DNA of 64,000 nt from Lachnospiraceae bacterium (GCA_017552985.1 JAFZNO010000008.1:1-64000), one strand, 5' to 3'; positions 15,265 to 24,155 are shown, counted from the first letter of the stretch. The notes: generated by a model from the letters alone, not told the origin. Made by a program: numbers and translations.

Positions 15265-16578
15265 ATGACGATTGGTCAAGTGATCGCGGTGGACGTATGT
15301 TGGATCATTGGAATGATCCTAATATATCATGCGACGGATTTGTTGGATAAAAAGATGGAATTTCTTAATCATTCGGGTTGGAATGACCTTGGAAGAGCCA
15401 TTGTGCGCCTGGTTTTTCTGGTTGTGCCGCCAATCGGCTTTTGCATTGGAGTGTTGACGAGCAGTTTTCTCGGTGCAAAGACGGTGTTAATTGCGGCGGG
15501 TGTGATCCTGGCTTCTCCGGTGATCTATTATTTGGTAAGACATGGAAGCGTTAGGCTTTTTTATCCGCCGAAACGGATGGCCGCCCATTGCAGGAGGCAG
15601 ATCGGCGAGTATGACCTCTTTGATAAGAAATATCCGGACAAGGCAAAGCGTTCCGCGCATCCAAACGCCGTAGTGCAGGATTACGTTTGGAAGCAGATTT
15701 ATGAGATGCAAAAAAAGCTTGGACTGTTTTACCGGTGGGGAACGAGGGCAGGGAAAGAAGCTTACGTAAGTGCGATCCTGGAGAAAAACAAACAAGAATT
15801 GCCACAGATCAAAGACTGGGAGTATCATGCGGTTTTGGAAGGGCTGTATCGTGCGACGACCAATGCCATTTTGCAATTTGACGTCGGCGAAAACATGATC
15901 ATTTGGCTGCATTGGAAAAAAGACTCCTTCACCCCGGAGGAACTGACGGAGGAAGACCGAAGGAAATATTTTTGTGCGGAAAAATTCCGGAACGTTACCA
16001 TGACGGGGAGACTGATCTATCTTTTTGAATGCATCGAGAGGTACCTTGTTTCCAAATACCCGGACCGTGACTGGACGATCGTTGCCAGGAGGCTTTGGAA
16101 CAGGGCGAAGGAAAAGGGGCAGTGGAGTGAGGGAATGCCCGGCGATTCCTACCGCGAGATCGTTCCGGAACGGATCATGCGTTTTATGAAGTATCAATAC
16201 GGATATGACAGGATCAATTCCATGGTGTTTCAAGGGAAGCTTTCCGAGGAGGTTTTCACCGAGGTCAGAAAGCTATATGATGGGATCTTCTTTGGAGAAG
16301 TGGAAGAAGAGATCAATCAGATCATGAAAATTCCTGAGCAATGCATGTATCAGTGTGATCTTCGGGATTACAGATTCGGGTATTGCGACCAGGTTACCAT
16401 CGAATCCATCATAAGCGCGGAGTCTATCTTGGAAAAGAACGGCATTCCGCTGCCGGAGTTTACAAGCCTTCAGGAGTTTTCTTTTGAAAGGAGCGGGGAA
16501 AAGGAAGAAAATAGGGAAAAAGCGTTTGGATTTGGCGTGGACGCAACGCGGCTTTCCATTATATTAAAGGAGCACTGA
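15265..16578 (+). CDS. Hypothetical membrane protein, partner of DUF4299 gene
   Basis: 437 residues. Three hydrophobic segments at about residues 5-22, 43-65 and 70-90 anchor it at the N-terminus; the remaining 340 residues are soluble, charged and aromatic-rich, presumably cytoplasmic. No family is recognised. GGGGAGAG before the ATG and the 18-nt gap to the upstream coding region indicate co-translation with the DUF4299-like gene, so the two probably act together. No terminator is obvious between it and the convergent carbonic anhydrase gene. Confidence 0.75.
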   Translation: MTIGQVIAVDVCWIIGMILIYHATDLLDKKMEFLNHSGWNDLGRAIVRLVFLVVPPIGFCIGVLTSSFLGAKTVLIAAGVILASPVIYYLVRHGSVRLFYPPKRMAAHCRRQIGEYDLFDKKYPDKAKRSAHPNAVVQDYVWKQIYEMQKKLGLFYRWGTRAGKEAYVSAILEKNKQELPQIKDWEYHAVLEGLYRATTNAILQFDVGENMIIWLHWKKDSFTPEELTEEDRRKYFCAEKFRNVTMTGRLIYLFECIERYLVSKYPDRDWTIVARRLWNRAKEKGQWSEGMPGDSYREIVPERIMRFMKYQYGYDRINSMVFQGKLSEEVFTEVRKLYDGIFFGEVEEEINQIMKIPEQCMYQCDLRDYRFGYCDQVTIESIISAESILEKNGIPLPEFTSLQEFSFERSGEKEENREKAFGFGVDATRLSIILKEH

Positions 16579-16618
16579 GAACGATCCTTGTGGATTCAAA
16601 TGGCATTGGCGTCGTGAC

Positions 16619-17173
16619 TCAAAGGAATTCCACGGTGCCGTCCTCGATGCGGTAGATGGCACCGACGACCTGGAGGCCTTCTTCCTCGTCTTTTTGGATT
16701 TCCAGACTGGATTCGATTATGCGTACGCTTTGCGCCACGTTGAGGACGGCTGCCTTGTAGTCGTCCTTTTCTTTTCCGATGGCCTGCTTGATCTCGTCGG
16801 TGACGTATTTGATAAAGCCGCTGGGATCGTGATCCATGGCGGCGTGAACGGCGCCGCACTGGGTGTGGCCGAGGACGACTACTAGCTTCGTCCCAAGGTG
16901 ACCTGCCGCATATTCAATGCTGCCAAGCTGATGATCATCGATCACGTTGCCCGCAACGCGGATGGTAAAGAGGTCGCCGATGGCAGCGTGGAAAATCCTC
17001 TCCGGAATCACGCGGGAATCCGAGCATGAAATGATGATCGCGTAAGGCTCCTGCCCGTTTTTCGCGAAATGCTCCAACACTTTGGAAGAGACGTCCGACT
17101 GAAACGTGTCCGTCGATACGTATAATGCATTCCCTTCTTTTAATTTCTTGATCGCCTCGTTCGCAGATATCAT
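16619..17173 (-). CDS. Beta-class carbonic anhydrase
   Basis: 184 residues; interconverts CO2 and bicarbonate. The zinc ligands are visible as CSDSR near residue 50 and GHTQCGA near residue 103, the two signature motifs of the beta class, along with IRVAGN. The length fits the short clade of beta enzymes common in anaerobic Firmicutes. On the minus strand GAGGG lies next to a first ATG (17179) and 6 nt before a second in-frame one (17173), so the second is preferred. Monocistronic and convergent with the gene at 15265. Confidence 0.95.
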   Translation of the reverse strand: MISANEAIKKLKEGNALYVSTDTFQSDVSSKVLEHFAKNGQEPYAIIISCSDSRVIPERIFHAAIGDLFTIRVAGNVIDDHQLGSIEYAAGHLGTKLVVVLGHTQCGAVHAAMDHDPSGFIKYVTDEIKQAIGKEKDDYKAAVLNVAQSVRIIESSLEIQKDEEEGLQVVGAIYRIEDGTVEFL

Positions 17174-17385
17174 GATCATCCCTCACGTTCTTTTTTTATT
17201 TTCTTGGATCCGCGGAAACCGCTTTTTTCCATTGTACTACAAATCATGCGGGATTTTCCATAGATTTCTATTCTTTACTGCACGATAGACGTACGTAACG
17301 TGTGACAATTCTATCTTTTTGTAGCTCCAGACCCATGGTATTTTAAAATTGGGAAGTGGCACTTGTCATGAGAGGAGGGAATGGT

Positions 17386-17772
17386 ATGTGGTTGTACGGT
17401 ATCGGCATAATTGTCTGCTTGGCTTCTGTATGGTTCCTGTTTTCGCAAAGTCAATTCAAAGAAAAATGCGTTGAGGAGGCGGATGCCGTTTTAGTGTTTT
17501 TTGAGGAAAAGGTTGACATTGATCCAATGACAAAGAGAGGGACCATCTTATATTTTCCTGTTTATCAATATACGGTCAACGGGATGATTTATCATGCAAA
17601 GGCGCAGGATTTCCTTCGGAATAGTCCGACGACACAGCTAAATACGCATTGTTTGGTGAAATATAATCCGAAAAAACCAGAGGAATGCCTGATTCGTAAC
17701 AGGAAGGCACAAAAGATGGCTACTTTCCAAGAGGAATCTTTTGTGCCGAATAAACAATTTGGCAGATGGTGA
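17386..17772 (+). CDS. DUF3592-like membrane-anchored protein
   Basis: 128 residues. One transmembrane helix at the N-terminus (residues about 2-20), then a small beta-rich domain with FPVYQYTVNGMIYHAKAQ and a later LVKYNPKKPEE, which is the pattern of DUF3592-type proteins. Function unknown; an envelope role is likely. AGGAGGG at 17373-17379 fits the ATG at 17386 (an out-of-frame ATG at 17381 would be too close). It ends at a clear terminator and appears monocistronic. Confidence 0.72.
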   Translation: MWLYGIGIIVCLASVWFLFSQSQFKEKCVEEADAVLVFFEEKVDIDPMTKRGTILYFPVYQYTVNGMIYHAKAQDFLRNSPTTQLNTHCLVKYNPKKPEECLIRNRKAQKMATFQEESFVPNKQFGRW

Positions 17773-17774
17773 TG

Positions 17775-17806
17775 CAAAGCCTACTTTACAAGAAAGTAGG
17801 CTTTTG
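17775..17806 (+). terminator. Rho-independent terminator
   Basis: AAAGCCTACTTT-acaag-AAAGTAGGCTTTT: perfect 12-bp stem with T-tract, directly after the stop of the DUF3592-like gene. Confidence 0.92.
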
Positions 17807-17887
17807 TTAGAATTAAAGGCGTGAACTTTGGGGGGATTGGGAGAAAACGGGCACGTCTGCCGCGAAGGGAAAGGTTTGGAGAAACGA

Positions 17888-19486
17888 ATGGCAAACAAGA
17901 ATGATGACGATATGAAGATCTACGATTTTAGGGAAGACATAGAAAAGAAGGACGAAAAGGCCGAGGCTCCCGCAGGGAACGGTGTGGCGGGTGCCGTGAA
18001 CTCTGGGGAAGGCGGATCCAGGGATGACTTGCAGGAACTGACTGGCAAGGCTTCGGACGGTCACGGGGACGCGTCGGCAACCTCCCGCGCAGGCAAGGGC
18101 GAGAACGAGGATTATGAGGACGTGTGCTTTATCTGCCGCAGGCCCGAGAGCAAGGCGGGACGCATGTTTAAGCTCCCGAATCACATTTGCGTGTGCGATG
18201 ACTGCATGCATAAAACCATGGACACCGTGAGCCAGTATGATTATCAGGGCATGCTCAATTACCCCGGAAATCCCCAGGGAAATGACCAGGGTCAAGGGTT
18301 CCCGCATGGATTTCCGAAGATCAGCTTTGTGAATCTGGCAGATCTTCAAGGCGACGGAGGCATTCCCAATAAGCAGAAGCTGAAGAAAAAGAAAGCGAGC
18401 CAGGCTCCGGCCATCGACATTAAGAACATTCCGGCGCCACATAAGATCAAGGCAAGCCTGGACGAGTACGTCGTGGGTCAGGAACATGCAAAGAAAGTGA
18501 TCTCCGTGGCGGTTTACAATCATTATAAGCGCGTGGCGACGAACACCATGGACGAGATCGAGATCGAAAAGTCCAACATGCTGATGATCGGACCCACCGG
18601 CTGCGGAAAGACTTATCTGGTGAGGACGCTGGCGAAGCTCCTCGACGTGCCGCTGGCCATCGCGGACGCCACGTCCCTGACGGAGGCGGGTTACATCGGC
18701 GACGACATTGAGAGCGTGGTGAGCAAGCTCCTTGCGGCGGCAGACAATGACGTGGAGAAGGCTGAGCGAGGCATTATCTTTATCGATGAGATCGACAAGA
18801 TCGCGAAGAAGAAGGAGACCAGAAGCCGTGACGTCTCCGGTGAGAGCGTTCAGCAGGGCATGCTGAAGCTCCTGGAGGGCGCGGAGGTTGAAGTGCCCGT
18901 CGGCGCAAACAGCAAGAATGCCATGGTACCGCTTGCGACCGTGAATACGCGCAACATTCTCTTTATCTGCGGCGGCGCGTTCCCCGATCTGGACGGGATC
19001 ATCAAGGAGAGATTGACGAAGACCGCATCCATTGGTTTTGGCGCGGATCTGAAGGATAAATATGATAATGACAAGAATCTTTTGTCGAAGGTGACGGTGG
19101 AGGATCTCCGGAATTTCGGCATGATCCCGGAATTTCTGGGAAGACTGCCGGTGATCTATTCCCTCGAGAGCCTGACGAAGGACATGTTGGTGAAGATCTT
19201 AAAGGAGCCGAAGAACGCGATCCTGAAGCAGTATCAGAAGCTCTTGGAGCTGGACGAGGTGAGGCTGGAATTCACCGACGGAGCACTGGAGGCCATCGCG
19301 GAGAAGGCCATGCAGCGGGATACGGGGGCACGCGCGCTGCGTTCCATTATCGAGGATTTCATGCTGGACATCATGTACGAGATCCCGAAGGATGACAATA
19401 TTGGAACCGTGACCATCACCAGGGAGTATATCGAAGGAACGGGCGGTCCCGTGATCGAGATCCGCGGCGGAGGAAGTCCAGAGTAA
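17888..19486 (+). CDS. clpX: ClpX-type AAA+ unfoldase, extended and divergent
   Basis: 532 residues, about 100 more than a usual ClpX. Order: a Gly/Asp/Glu/Lys-rich N-terminal extension (1-75), a ClpX zinc-binding domain (Cys80, Cys83, Cys103, Cys106), a long Gly/Pro/Lys-rich linker, then the AAA+ module with Walker A GPTGCGKT, pore loop GYIG, Walker B IIFIDEIDK, the IGF-type ClpP-binding loop (ASIGFG), and sensor II region GARALR. The RKH loop segment after EVPV reads GANSKNAMVP and lacks the RKH triplet. ClpP is not adjacent. It unfolds proteins for ClpP in the cytoplasm; the altered loops suggest special substrates. ATG at 17888 follows GGAGAAACGA. Confidence 0.9.
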   Translation: MANKNDDDMKIYDFREDIEKKDEKAEAPAGNGVAGAVNSGEGGSRDDLQELTGKASDGHGDASATSRAGKGENEDYEDVCFICRRPESKAGRMFKLPNHICVCDDCMHKTMDTVSQYDYQGMLNYPGNPQGNDQGQGFPHGFPKISFVNLADLQGDGGIPNKQKLKKKKASQAPAIDIKNIPAPHKIKASLDEYVVGQEHAKKVISVAVYNHYKRVATNTMDEIEIEKSNMLMIGPTGCGKTYLVRTLAKLLDVPLAIADATSLTEAGYIGDDIESVVSKLLAAADNDVEKAERGIIFIDEIDKIAKKKETRSRDVSGESVQQGMLKLLEGAEVEVPVGANSKNAMVPLATVNTRNILFICGGAFPDLDGIIKERLTKTASIGFGADLKDKYDNDKNLLSKVTVEDLRNFGMIPEFLGRLPVIYSLESLTKDMLVKILKEPKNAILKQYQKLLELDEVRLEFTDGALEAIAEKAMQRDTGARALRSIIEDFMLDIMYEIPKDDNIGTVTITREYIEGTGGPVIEIRGGGSPE

Positions 19487-19502
19487 GAAGGAGGGGGCGA
19501 GT

Positions 19503-20180
19503 ATGTTTTCGACGGATCTGCAGGCTGTTGTTGGCAGTCATGAAACCATAGTATGGCAGGGAAAACCAGACAAGAAATGTTTTATTCTTGAGAGTATATT
19601 TAATCCATTGTTGCCGTTTGCGCTTCTTTGGGCGGCCATTGATCTCGGCATTATTGGCGGAGGCTTTTTTGCGTCAGGGGGATTTAGGCAAATGGGAGCC
19701 TTCGGTTTTGCGCTGATTCCCTTTTTCTTGTTACACATGATGCCGGTTTGGCTCTATTTGGGCGGTGTGTTGCTTGCCTTCCGCAAGTACCGGAACACGG
19801 AATATATCGTGACGAACCTTGGCGTGTATATTTCTGGCGGCGCATTCTCCTATTCCTATGAGATGAAGCCCTTTGCAGAGCTTTCTCACGTTGCCCTTCA
19901 TCGCGGCATCTTTGATCAGTGGCTTGGCGTGGGTGACGTGGAGCTTTCCACTTCACAGATGGATTTCAGCTACAACAGGAACCGTAATGGCGCTAATCTG
20001 CATAAGTTTTCCATTTGTGACATCCCGGATTATCAGAGGGTATACAAGATGGTTAAAGACATGCAGACAGATATTTATTCTGATACCATGTACCCCAATG
20101 ACCTGCGTCCGGCGGAGAATCACGGTTATCAGACGAGATATACGAAGATCGACGATTACCGGAACGATTATAGGAATTGA
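19503..20180 (+). CDS. PH-domain (bPH-like) membrane protein
   Basis: 225 residues. Two hydrophobic segments lie at about 30-55 and 65-95, followed by a bacterial PH-like domain (NTEYIVTNLGVYIS, SYEMKPFAELSHV, GVGDVELST) of the type found in YdbT-related proteins. The C-terminal 40 residues are polar and Tyr/Asp/Arg-rich. Function unknown; bPH proteins are usually membrane-associated. AAGGAGGGGG before the ATG; 16 nt after clpX, so co-transcribed with it. A terminator follows. Confidence 0.75.
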   Translation: MFSTDLQAVVGSHETIVWQGKPDKKCFILESIFNPLLPFALLWAAIDLGIIGGGFFASGGFRQMGAFGFALIPFFLLHMMPVWLYLGGVLLAFRKYRNTEYIVTNLGVYISGGAFSYSYEMKPFAELSHVALHRGIFDQWLGVGDVELSTSQMDFSYNRNRNGANLHKFSICDIPDYQRVYKMVKDMQTDIYSDTMYPNDLRPAENHGYQTRYTKIDDYRNDYRN

Positions 20181-20213
20181 TCCAATCCGTGAAGCGGTTG
20201 GTTTTAGACACGA

Positions 20214-20261
20214 AGTGACAGGGAAACATGACGGCAGACGCGTTCCCCTGTCATTTTTTTA
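20214..20261 (+). terminator. Terminator after clpX operon
   Basis: TGACAGG-GAA pairs with TTC-CCCTGTCA across a 20-nt loop, followed by seven T residues. Confidence 0.85.
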
Positions 20262-20269
20262 TTTTGGTA

Positions 20270-20297
20270 TTGACAATTCTGGAAGACGTGGTAATAT
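20270..20297 (+). promoter_or_regulatory. Promoter of the metal-efflux operon
   Basis: TTGACA (20270-20275), 16-nt spacer, TAATAT (20292-20297). The start site would lie within the palindrome at 20301-20322, so a bound repressor would block initiation. Confidence 0.85.
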
Positions 20298-20300
20298 AAA

Positions 20301-20322
20301 CATATGAACAATGGTTCATATG
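20301..20322 (+). promoter_or_regulatory. ArsR/SmtB-type operator palindrome
   Basis: CATATGAAC-aatg-GTTCATATG is a perfect 9-bp inverted repeat. The TGAAC/GTTCA half-sites match those known for zinc- and cadmium-responsive ArsR/SmtB repressors (SmtB, CzrA, CadC type). It sits directly downstream of the -10 element of the HMA/P-type ATPase operon. No ArsR-family gene is encoded in this window, so the repressor must be elsewhere. Confidence 0.8.
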
Positions 20323-20375
20323 AAAAGCAAAAAGAGCAAGTCTCATGACACGAATAGAGAATGGAGGAAGGATTT

Positions 20376-20594
20376 ATGAAGAAGACTTACAAGATCGAAG
20401 TGGATTGCGCAAATTGTGCATTAAAGATGGAGGAAGCCACGAAGACGGTGGATGGCGTTGCGGATGCAACCGTAAGCTTCATGACGCAGAAGATGAAGGT
20501 GGAATTTGCGGAAGGCGCAGACGAGAAGGCCGTGATGGAAAAGGTGGTAAAAGCCTGCAAAAAGGTTGAGGATGATTGTGAGATATTTCTATAG
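20376..20594 (+). CDS. Heavy-metal-associated (HMA) domain protein
   Basis: 72 residues forming one complete HMA fold with the metal-binding pair in VDCANCALKME (C-x2-C). Such proteins are metallochaperones or detached N-terminal metal sensors of P-type ATPases. GGAGGAAGG before the ATG at 20376 sets the start; an earlier ATG at 20361 lacks spacing. It is 57 nt upstream of a P-type ATPase that has no HMA domain of its own, so it most likely supplies that domain in trans. Confidence 0.9.
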   Translation: MKKTYKIEVDCANCALKMEEATKTVDGVADATVSFMTQKMKVEFAEGADEKAVMEKVVKACKKVEDDCEIFL

Positions 20595-20651
20595 TCAGGG
20601 GGAGGCTGTTTCAGTAGCCTCCATGTTTTTGCAGGTGAGAGGAGCATTGGC

Positions 20652-22685
20652 ATGACAAAGAAGCAAAAAAAAATACTTTATCGAATTATCATAGCGAGCG
20701 TTCTGCTGATCGTGCTGCATTTCTTGCCTGTGTCCGGGATGCTGGCCTTTGGACTGTACCTGATCCCGTACTTTGTGATCGGCTATGACATTTTGAGAAA
20801 GGCAGTCCTTGGCATCATTCGCGGGCAGGTCTTCGACGAGAATTTCCTGATGGCGGTGGCGACGGTGGGCGCGATGGCGCTTGCAGTCTATGAGGAGCTG
20901 ACCGGGGGCGAGGGCGAATTCGCGGAAGGCGTCGCGGTTATGCTGTTCTATCAGATCGGAGAACTGTTCCAGGCGGTGGCAGTCGGTAAGAGCCGCAGGA
21001 ACATCACGGCGCTGATGGACATCCGCCCCGATTATGCGAACGTTGAGGGCGAGGACGGCGGACTGGAGCAGGTGGATCCCGATGACGTGGAGATTGGCAC
21101 GGTCATTGTGGTGCAGCCTGGAGAGAAGGTGCCGATCGACGGCATTGTGGTGAGCGGAAGCTCCACGTTAAACACCAGCGCCCTGACTGGGGAGAGCGTT
21201 CCGAGGAGCGTGAAGGAAGGCGAGGAGATCATCAGCGGATGTATCAATCTGTCTGGCCTTCTAAAGATTCAGACGACGAAGGAATTTGGGGAGTCCACGG
21301 TTTCGAAGATACTGGATCTTGTGGAAAACTCTAGCATGAAAAAGTCCAAGTCTGAGAATTTTATCAGCAAGTTTGCGAAGATTTACACGCCGGCGGTCTG
21401 CATTGGCGCGCTGGCGCTGGCAATTCTGCCACCGGTGATCCTGCTTCTTTTGGGAAAACCTGCCCAGTTCCCGACCTGGATCATCAGGGCGCTTACGTTT
21501 CTGGTCATCAGTTGCCCCTGCGCATTGGTCATTTCCATTCCGCTGAGCTTTTTCGGAGGAATTGGCGGAGCGAGCGCCTGCGGCATCCTGGTGAAGGGAT
21601 CCAATTATCTTGAGGCCATGGCGCAGGCGCGGTACGTGGTGTTTGACAAGACGGGAACGCTGACGCGCGGTACGTTTGAAGTGACGGAGATCTGCCCCTC
21701 GAAGGAGATGCTCGAACTATGTGGGCATAACCTGGAGGTGGCACGCAGGGTGATACTGGAATATGCGGCCTACGCGGAGAGTTATTCCACGCATCCCATC
21801 AGCAAGAGCCTGAAGGAGGCTTATGCCAAGACGATTGCTGAGGACGAGGCGGTCGCCTTAGGCAAAGAAGGACGAAAAGCTGATCCGGCAAGCGCAGGTG
21901 AAGAATGGCAGTCGGCAATGGAGTCGGGTCAGGTACTTCAGGCCGGCAGGGTGACGGAGGCACAGGAGATCAGCGGGCATGGCGTGAGCGCCGTGGTGGA
22001 CGGAAAGAGCGTGAGCGTTGGAAATGCCAAACTGATGAAGAGTTTGGGCCTTGCGTATGAGGAAGCGAAGGGTGTTGGCACGGTGGTTTACGTTGCCGTG
22101 GACGGCACGTATGCAGGGTACGTTCTGATCGCGGACGTGATCAAGGATCACGCGAAGGAAGCGCTTGCGGACCTGAAGGCAGCAGGCATAAAGAAGACGA
22201 TCATGCTCACGGGTGACAACAAGGCCGTTGCAGACCACGTGGCGAAGGAGCTTGGGATCGATGAGGTGAAAAGCGAGCTTCTTCCCGCAGATAAAGTGGA
22301 GGCAGTGGAAGAATTGCTTGCCGCAAAGGGTGAGAAAGAGAATTTGGCATTTGTGGGCGACGGGATCAATGACGCCCCCGTCCTTTCCCGCGCGGACGTT
22401 GGCATCGCCATGGGTGCCCTTGGATCGGATGCGGCCATTGAGGCAGCAGACATTGTCCTCATGGACGACAATCCCGCAAAGATCGCGCTGACCATGAAGA
22501 TCGCGCGCAAGTGTCTGCGGATCGTATATGAAAACATCACGTTCGCCTTGGCGGTGAAAGGGCTATGCCTGATCCTCGGCGCAGTTGGCATCGCAAACAT
22601 GTGGATGGCAATTTTTGCGGACGTGGGAGTGATGGTGCTGGCCGTGCTGAACGCCATCCGCTGCCTGAAGGTTGCGGATAAATAG
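20652..22685 (+). CDS. P1B-2 type Zn/Cd/Pb-exporting P-type ATPase
   Basis: 677 residues in the membrane. Starts straight at the first transmembrane helix, without an HMA domain. Visible motifs: TGES actuator (ALTGESVPR), CPC in SCPCALVIS near residue 289, DKTGTLT phosphorylation site near 331, HP locus STHPIS near 381, GDGINDAPV near 570, and a late DVGVMVLAVLNAIR helix whose Asp is typical of the ZntA group. CPC plus this Asp favours Zn2+/Cd2+/Pb2+ over Cu+. The nucleotide-binding domain has a polar insertion (about 395-440). GAGGAG precedes the ATG. Repressed by the upstream palindrome by inference. Confidence 0.93.
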   Translation: MTKKQKKILYRIIIASVLLIVLHFLPVSGMLAFGLYLIPYFVIGYDILRKAVLGIIRGQVFDENFLMAVATVGAMALAVYEELTGGEGEFAEGVAVMLFYQIGELFQAVAVGKSRRNITALMDIRPDYANVEGEDGGLEQVDPDDVEIGTVIVVQPGEKVPIDGIVVSGSSTLNTSALTGESVPRSVKEGEEIISGCINLSGLLKIQTTKEFGESTVSKILDLVENSSMKKSKSENFISKFAKIYTPAVCIGALALAILPPVILLLLGKPAQFPTWIIRALTFLVISCPCALVISIPLSFFGGIGGASACGILVKGSNYLEAMAQARYVVFDKTGTLTRGTFEVTEICPSKEMLELCGHNLEVARRVILEYAAYAESYSTHPISKSLKEAYAKTIAEDEAVALGKEGRKADPASAGEEWQSAMESGQVLQAGRVTEAQEISGHGVSAVVDGKSVSVGNAKLMKSLGLAYEEAKGVGTVVYVAVDGTYAGYVLIADVIKDHAKEALADLKAAGIKKTIMLTGDNKAVADHVAKELGIDEVKSELLPADKVEAVEELLAAKGEKENLAFVGDGINDAPVLSRADVGIAMGALGSDAAIEAADIVLMDDNPAKIALTMKIARKCLRIVYENITFALAVKGLCLILGAVGIANMWMAIFADVGVMVLAVLNAIRCLKVADK

Positions 22686-22699
22686 GTCTCCCAAAATGA

Positions 22700-22758
22700 G
22701 AAAACGCCGTAAAATGGCAACTCTATGGATCATAGATTGCATTTTGCGGCGTTTTTTT
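22700..22758 (+). terminator. Terminator of the metal-efflux operon
   Basis: AAAACGCCGTAAAATGGCAA pairs with an arm reading TTGCATTTTGCGGCG with an internal CTATG/CATAG extension, followed by seven T residues. Confidence 0.92.
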
Positions 22759-22759
22759 G

Positions 22760-22849
22760 TAGGATAAACGTGAGCCCCGGTGGGGGCACTCTGACTGCAG
22801 AAAGAGAGGGAGGAGCCGGGCACGTACGGCTGAAGGCTCCGAAGTAAAA
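22760..22849 (+). other. GC-rich structured leader before XRE gene
   Basis: Two hairpins can be drawn: AGCCCC-ggtg-GGGGC (about 22772-22787) and GGAGCC...GGCTCC (about 22812-22840), the second ending just before the ATG at 22850. No typical AGGAGG sits near that start, so the second hairpin could affect translation. Confidence 0.4.
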
Positions 22850-23392
22850 ATGGACGCGAAGCAATTTGGATCATTTTTGGCGAAGCAAAGGAAAGAGAAG
22901 GGATATACCCAGAAGGAGCTGGCGGAGCACCTGGGCGTCACGGACAAGGCGATCAGCAGATGGGAAAACGGGCACGGATATCCTGACATAGAATCCCTGG
23001 AACCGCTGGCGAAGGAGCTCGGCGTGAGCCTTATGGAGCTCTTGCACGGTGAGACGGCTGCGGACGAGGCGATCGTCAATACCCTTGAGATCACAATGGA
23101 AAACAGGCAAAGAGAGCGGAAGCGGACGGTGATCCTCTATGTCGTTACCATGGCATTTTTCGTGCTCTTTTCCATTCTAAAAAACATTCCGTTTGTGAGC
23201 ACCATTGCCATGGGAATCGCTGCTTTGTACGGCGTCTCGGGGTTCGCCCTGACCTTGCAGGGGTACGGGCAAACGGAAAAGGGAGCCTCCCTTAGGAGGA
23301 CCAACGTCTTTTACGGCGTTTTGCTCCTCATGGTGGCCCTTGGAATTCTTTTTTTGCTTTTGGGAACTTCGATCCAGGTTGCAACGTCCTGA
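22850..23392 (+). CDS. XRE family regulator with multi-span membrane domain
   Basis: 180 residues. HTH_3 domain at residues 1-65 (RKEKGYTQKELAEHLG, TDKAISRWENG, PDIESLEPLAKEL), a short linker, then three hydrophobic segments at about 95-115, 118-140 and 152-175. The protein should be a membrane-tethered DNA-binding regulator. The ATG at 22850 has only a weak ribosome binding site (CCGAAG). A CPBP protease gene follows 48 nt downstream, the same partnership seen at 7828-9209. Confidence 0.87.
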   Translation: MDAKQFGSFLAKQRKEKGYTQKELAEHLGVTDKAISRWENGHGYPDIESLEPLAKELGVSLMELLHGETAADEAIVNTLEITMENRQRERKRTVILYVVTMAFFVLFSILKNIPFVSTIAMGIAALYGVSGFALTLQGYGQTEKGASLRRTNVFYGVLLLMVALGILFLLLGTSIQVATS

Positions 23393-23440
23393 CGAATCGC
23401 CGGCTGAAAGCGCCGGCCTGCAGAAGGGAGTTTGCAACAA

Positions 23441-24109
23441 TTGAAAAATCTTAGAAAATGGAACGTGATTTGTTACTATTTGGCGTACGTTATCATGCAC
23501 GTACTCTTTTCAAGAGTGCGAAGTCATTTGACCGGCATACCGTCGGCGGTTGCCGTGATAATGCAGCTGACGTCTTACGCGGTACTCGGGCTTTGGGGAA
23601 TCTGGACCTTCCGGAGGGAACTGGCGGAGGGACTGAAGCTATGGCGCGAGCACTTTTTGAAATCCGTGCTCTGGCTTGTGGGAGGGTACGTTTTGGACAT
23701 GGTGCTCATGACGGTCTTTTCCATACCGCTGGCATATGGATTTCCAGACTATGAAGGCCTCAATGAAAACAACGTGGCCAGTTTGGTGGGAAAATATCCC
23801 GGCGTGGTTTTGCTGTTGGTATTGGGGATCCTGGGTCCCATTACGGAGGAGACGGTTTTCCGGCTGTTTCCCGTCACCAGGGGCAAGGGAAAGGTTCCGG
23901 TCGCCCTTGCCATCTTCGCAGGGGCGCTTGGTTTTATGCTGATCCACGTACATGCCTTGACGGTGCCGGAGCTGGTTTATAATCTGCCACATTTTGCAAC
24001 GGGGCTGGCCTACGGATTTGTCCTATATAAGAGCCGCAACGCGACCATCCCCATCCTGCTCCACGTGTTAAATAACAGTGTCGCCATTCTGGCAATGCTG
24101 CTGCAATAG
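23441..24109 (+). CDS. CPBP family intramembrane metalloprotease, second copy
   Basis: 222 residues with six to seven hydrophobic segments. CPBP motifs: TEETVFRLF (EE..R), a mid-helix His (FMLIHVHAL) and LLHVLNNS (H..xN) near the C-terminus. Two TTG codons are possible starts (23432, 23441); AAGGGAG at 23424-23430 favours the second. It follows the XRE membrane protein with no terminator between them apart from a short GCCGGC hairpin without T-tract. Substrate unknown; the neighbouring membrane regulator is a candidate by inference. Confidence 0.85.
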   Translation: MKNLRKWNVICYYLAYVIMHVLFSRVRSHLTGIPSAVAVIMQLTSYAVLGLWGIWTFRRELAEGLKLWREHFLKSVLWLVGGYVLDMVLMTVFSIPLAYGFPDYEGLNENNVASLVGKYPGVVLLLVLGILGPITEETVFRLFPVTRGKGKVPVALAIFAGALGFMLIHVHALTVPELVYNLPHFATGLAYGFVLYKSRNATIPILLHVLNNSVAILAMLLQ

Positions 24110-24155
24110 TAAAACGTGTCAGCAGACACGTCCCCGTGACCCAGTTGTGGGCCGG

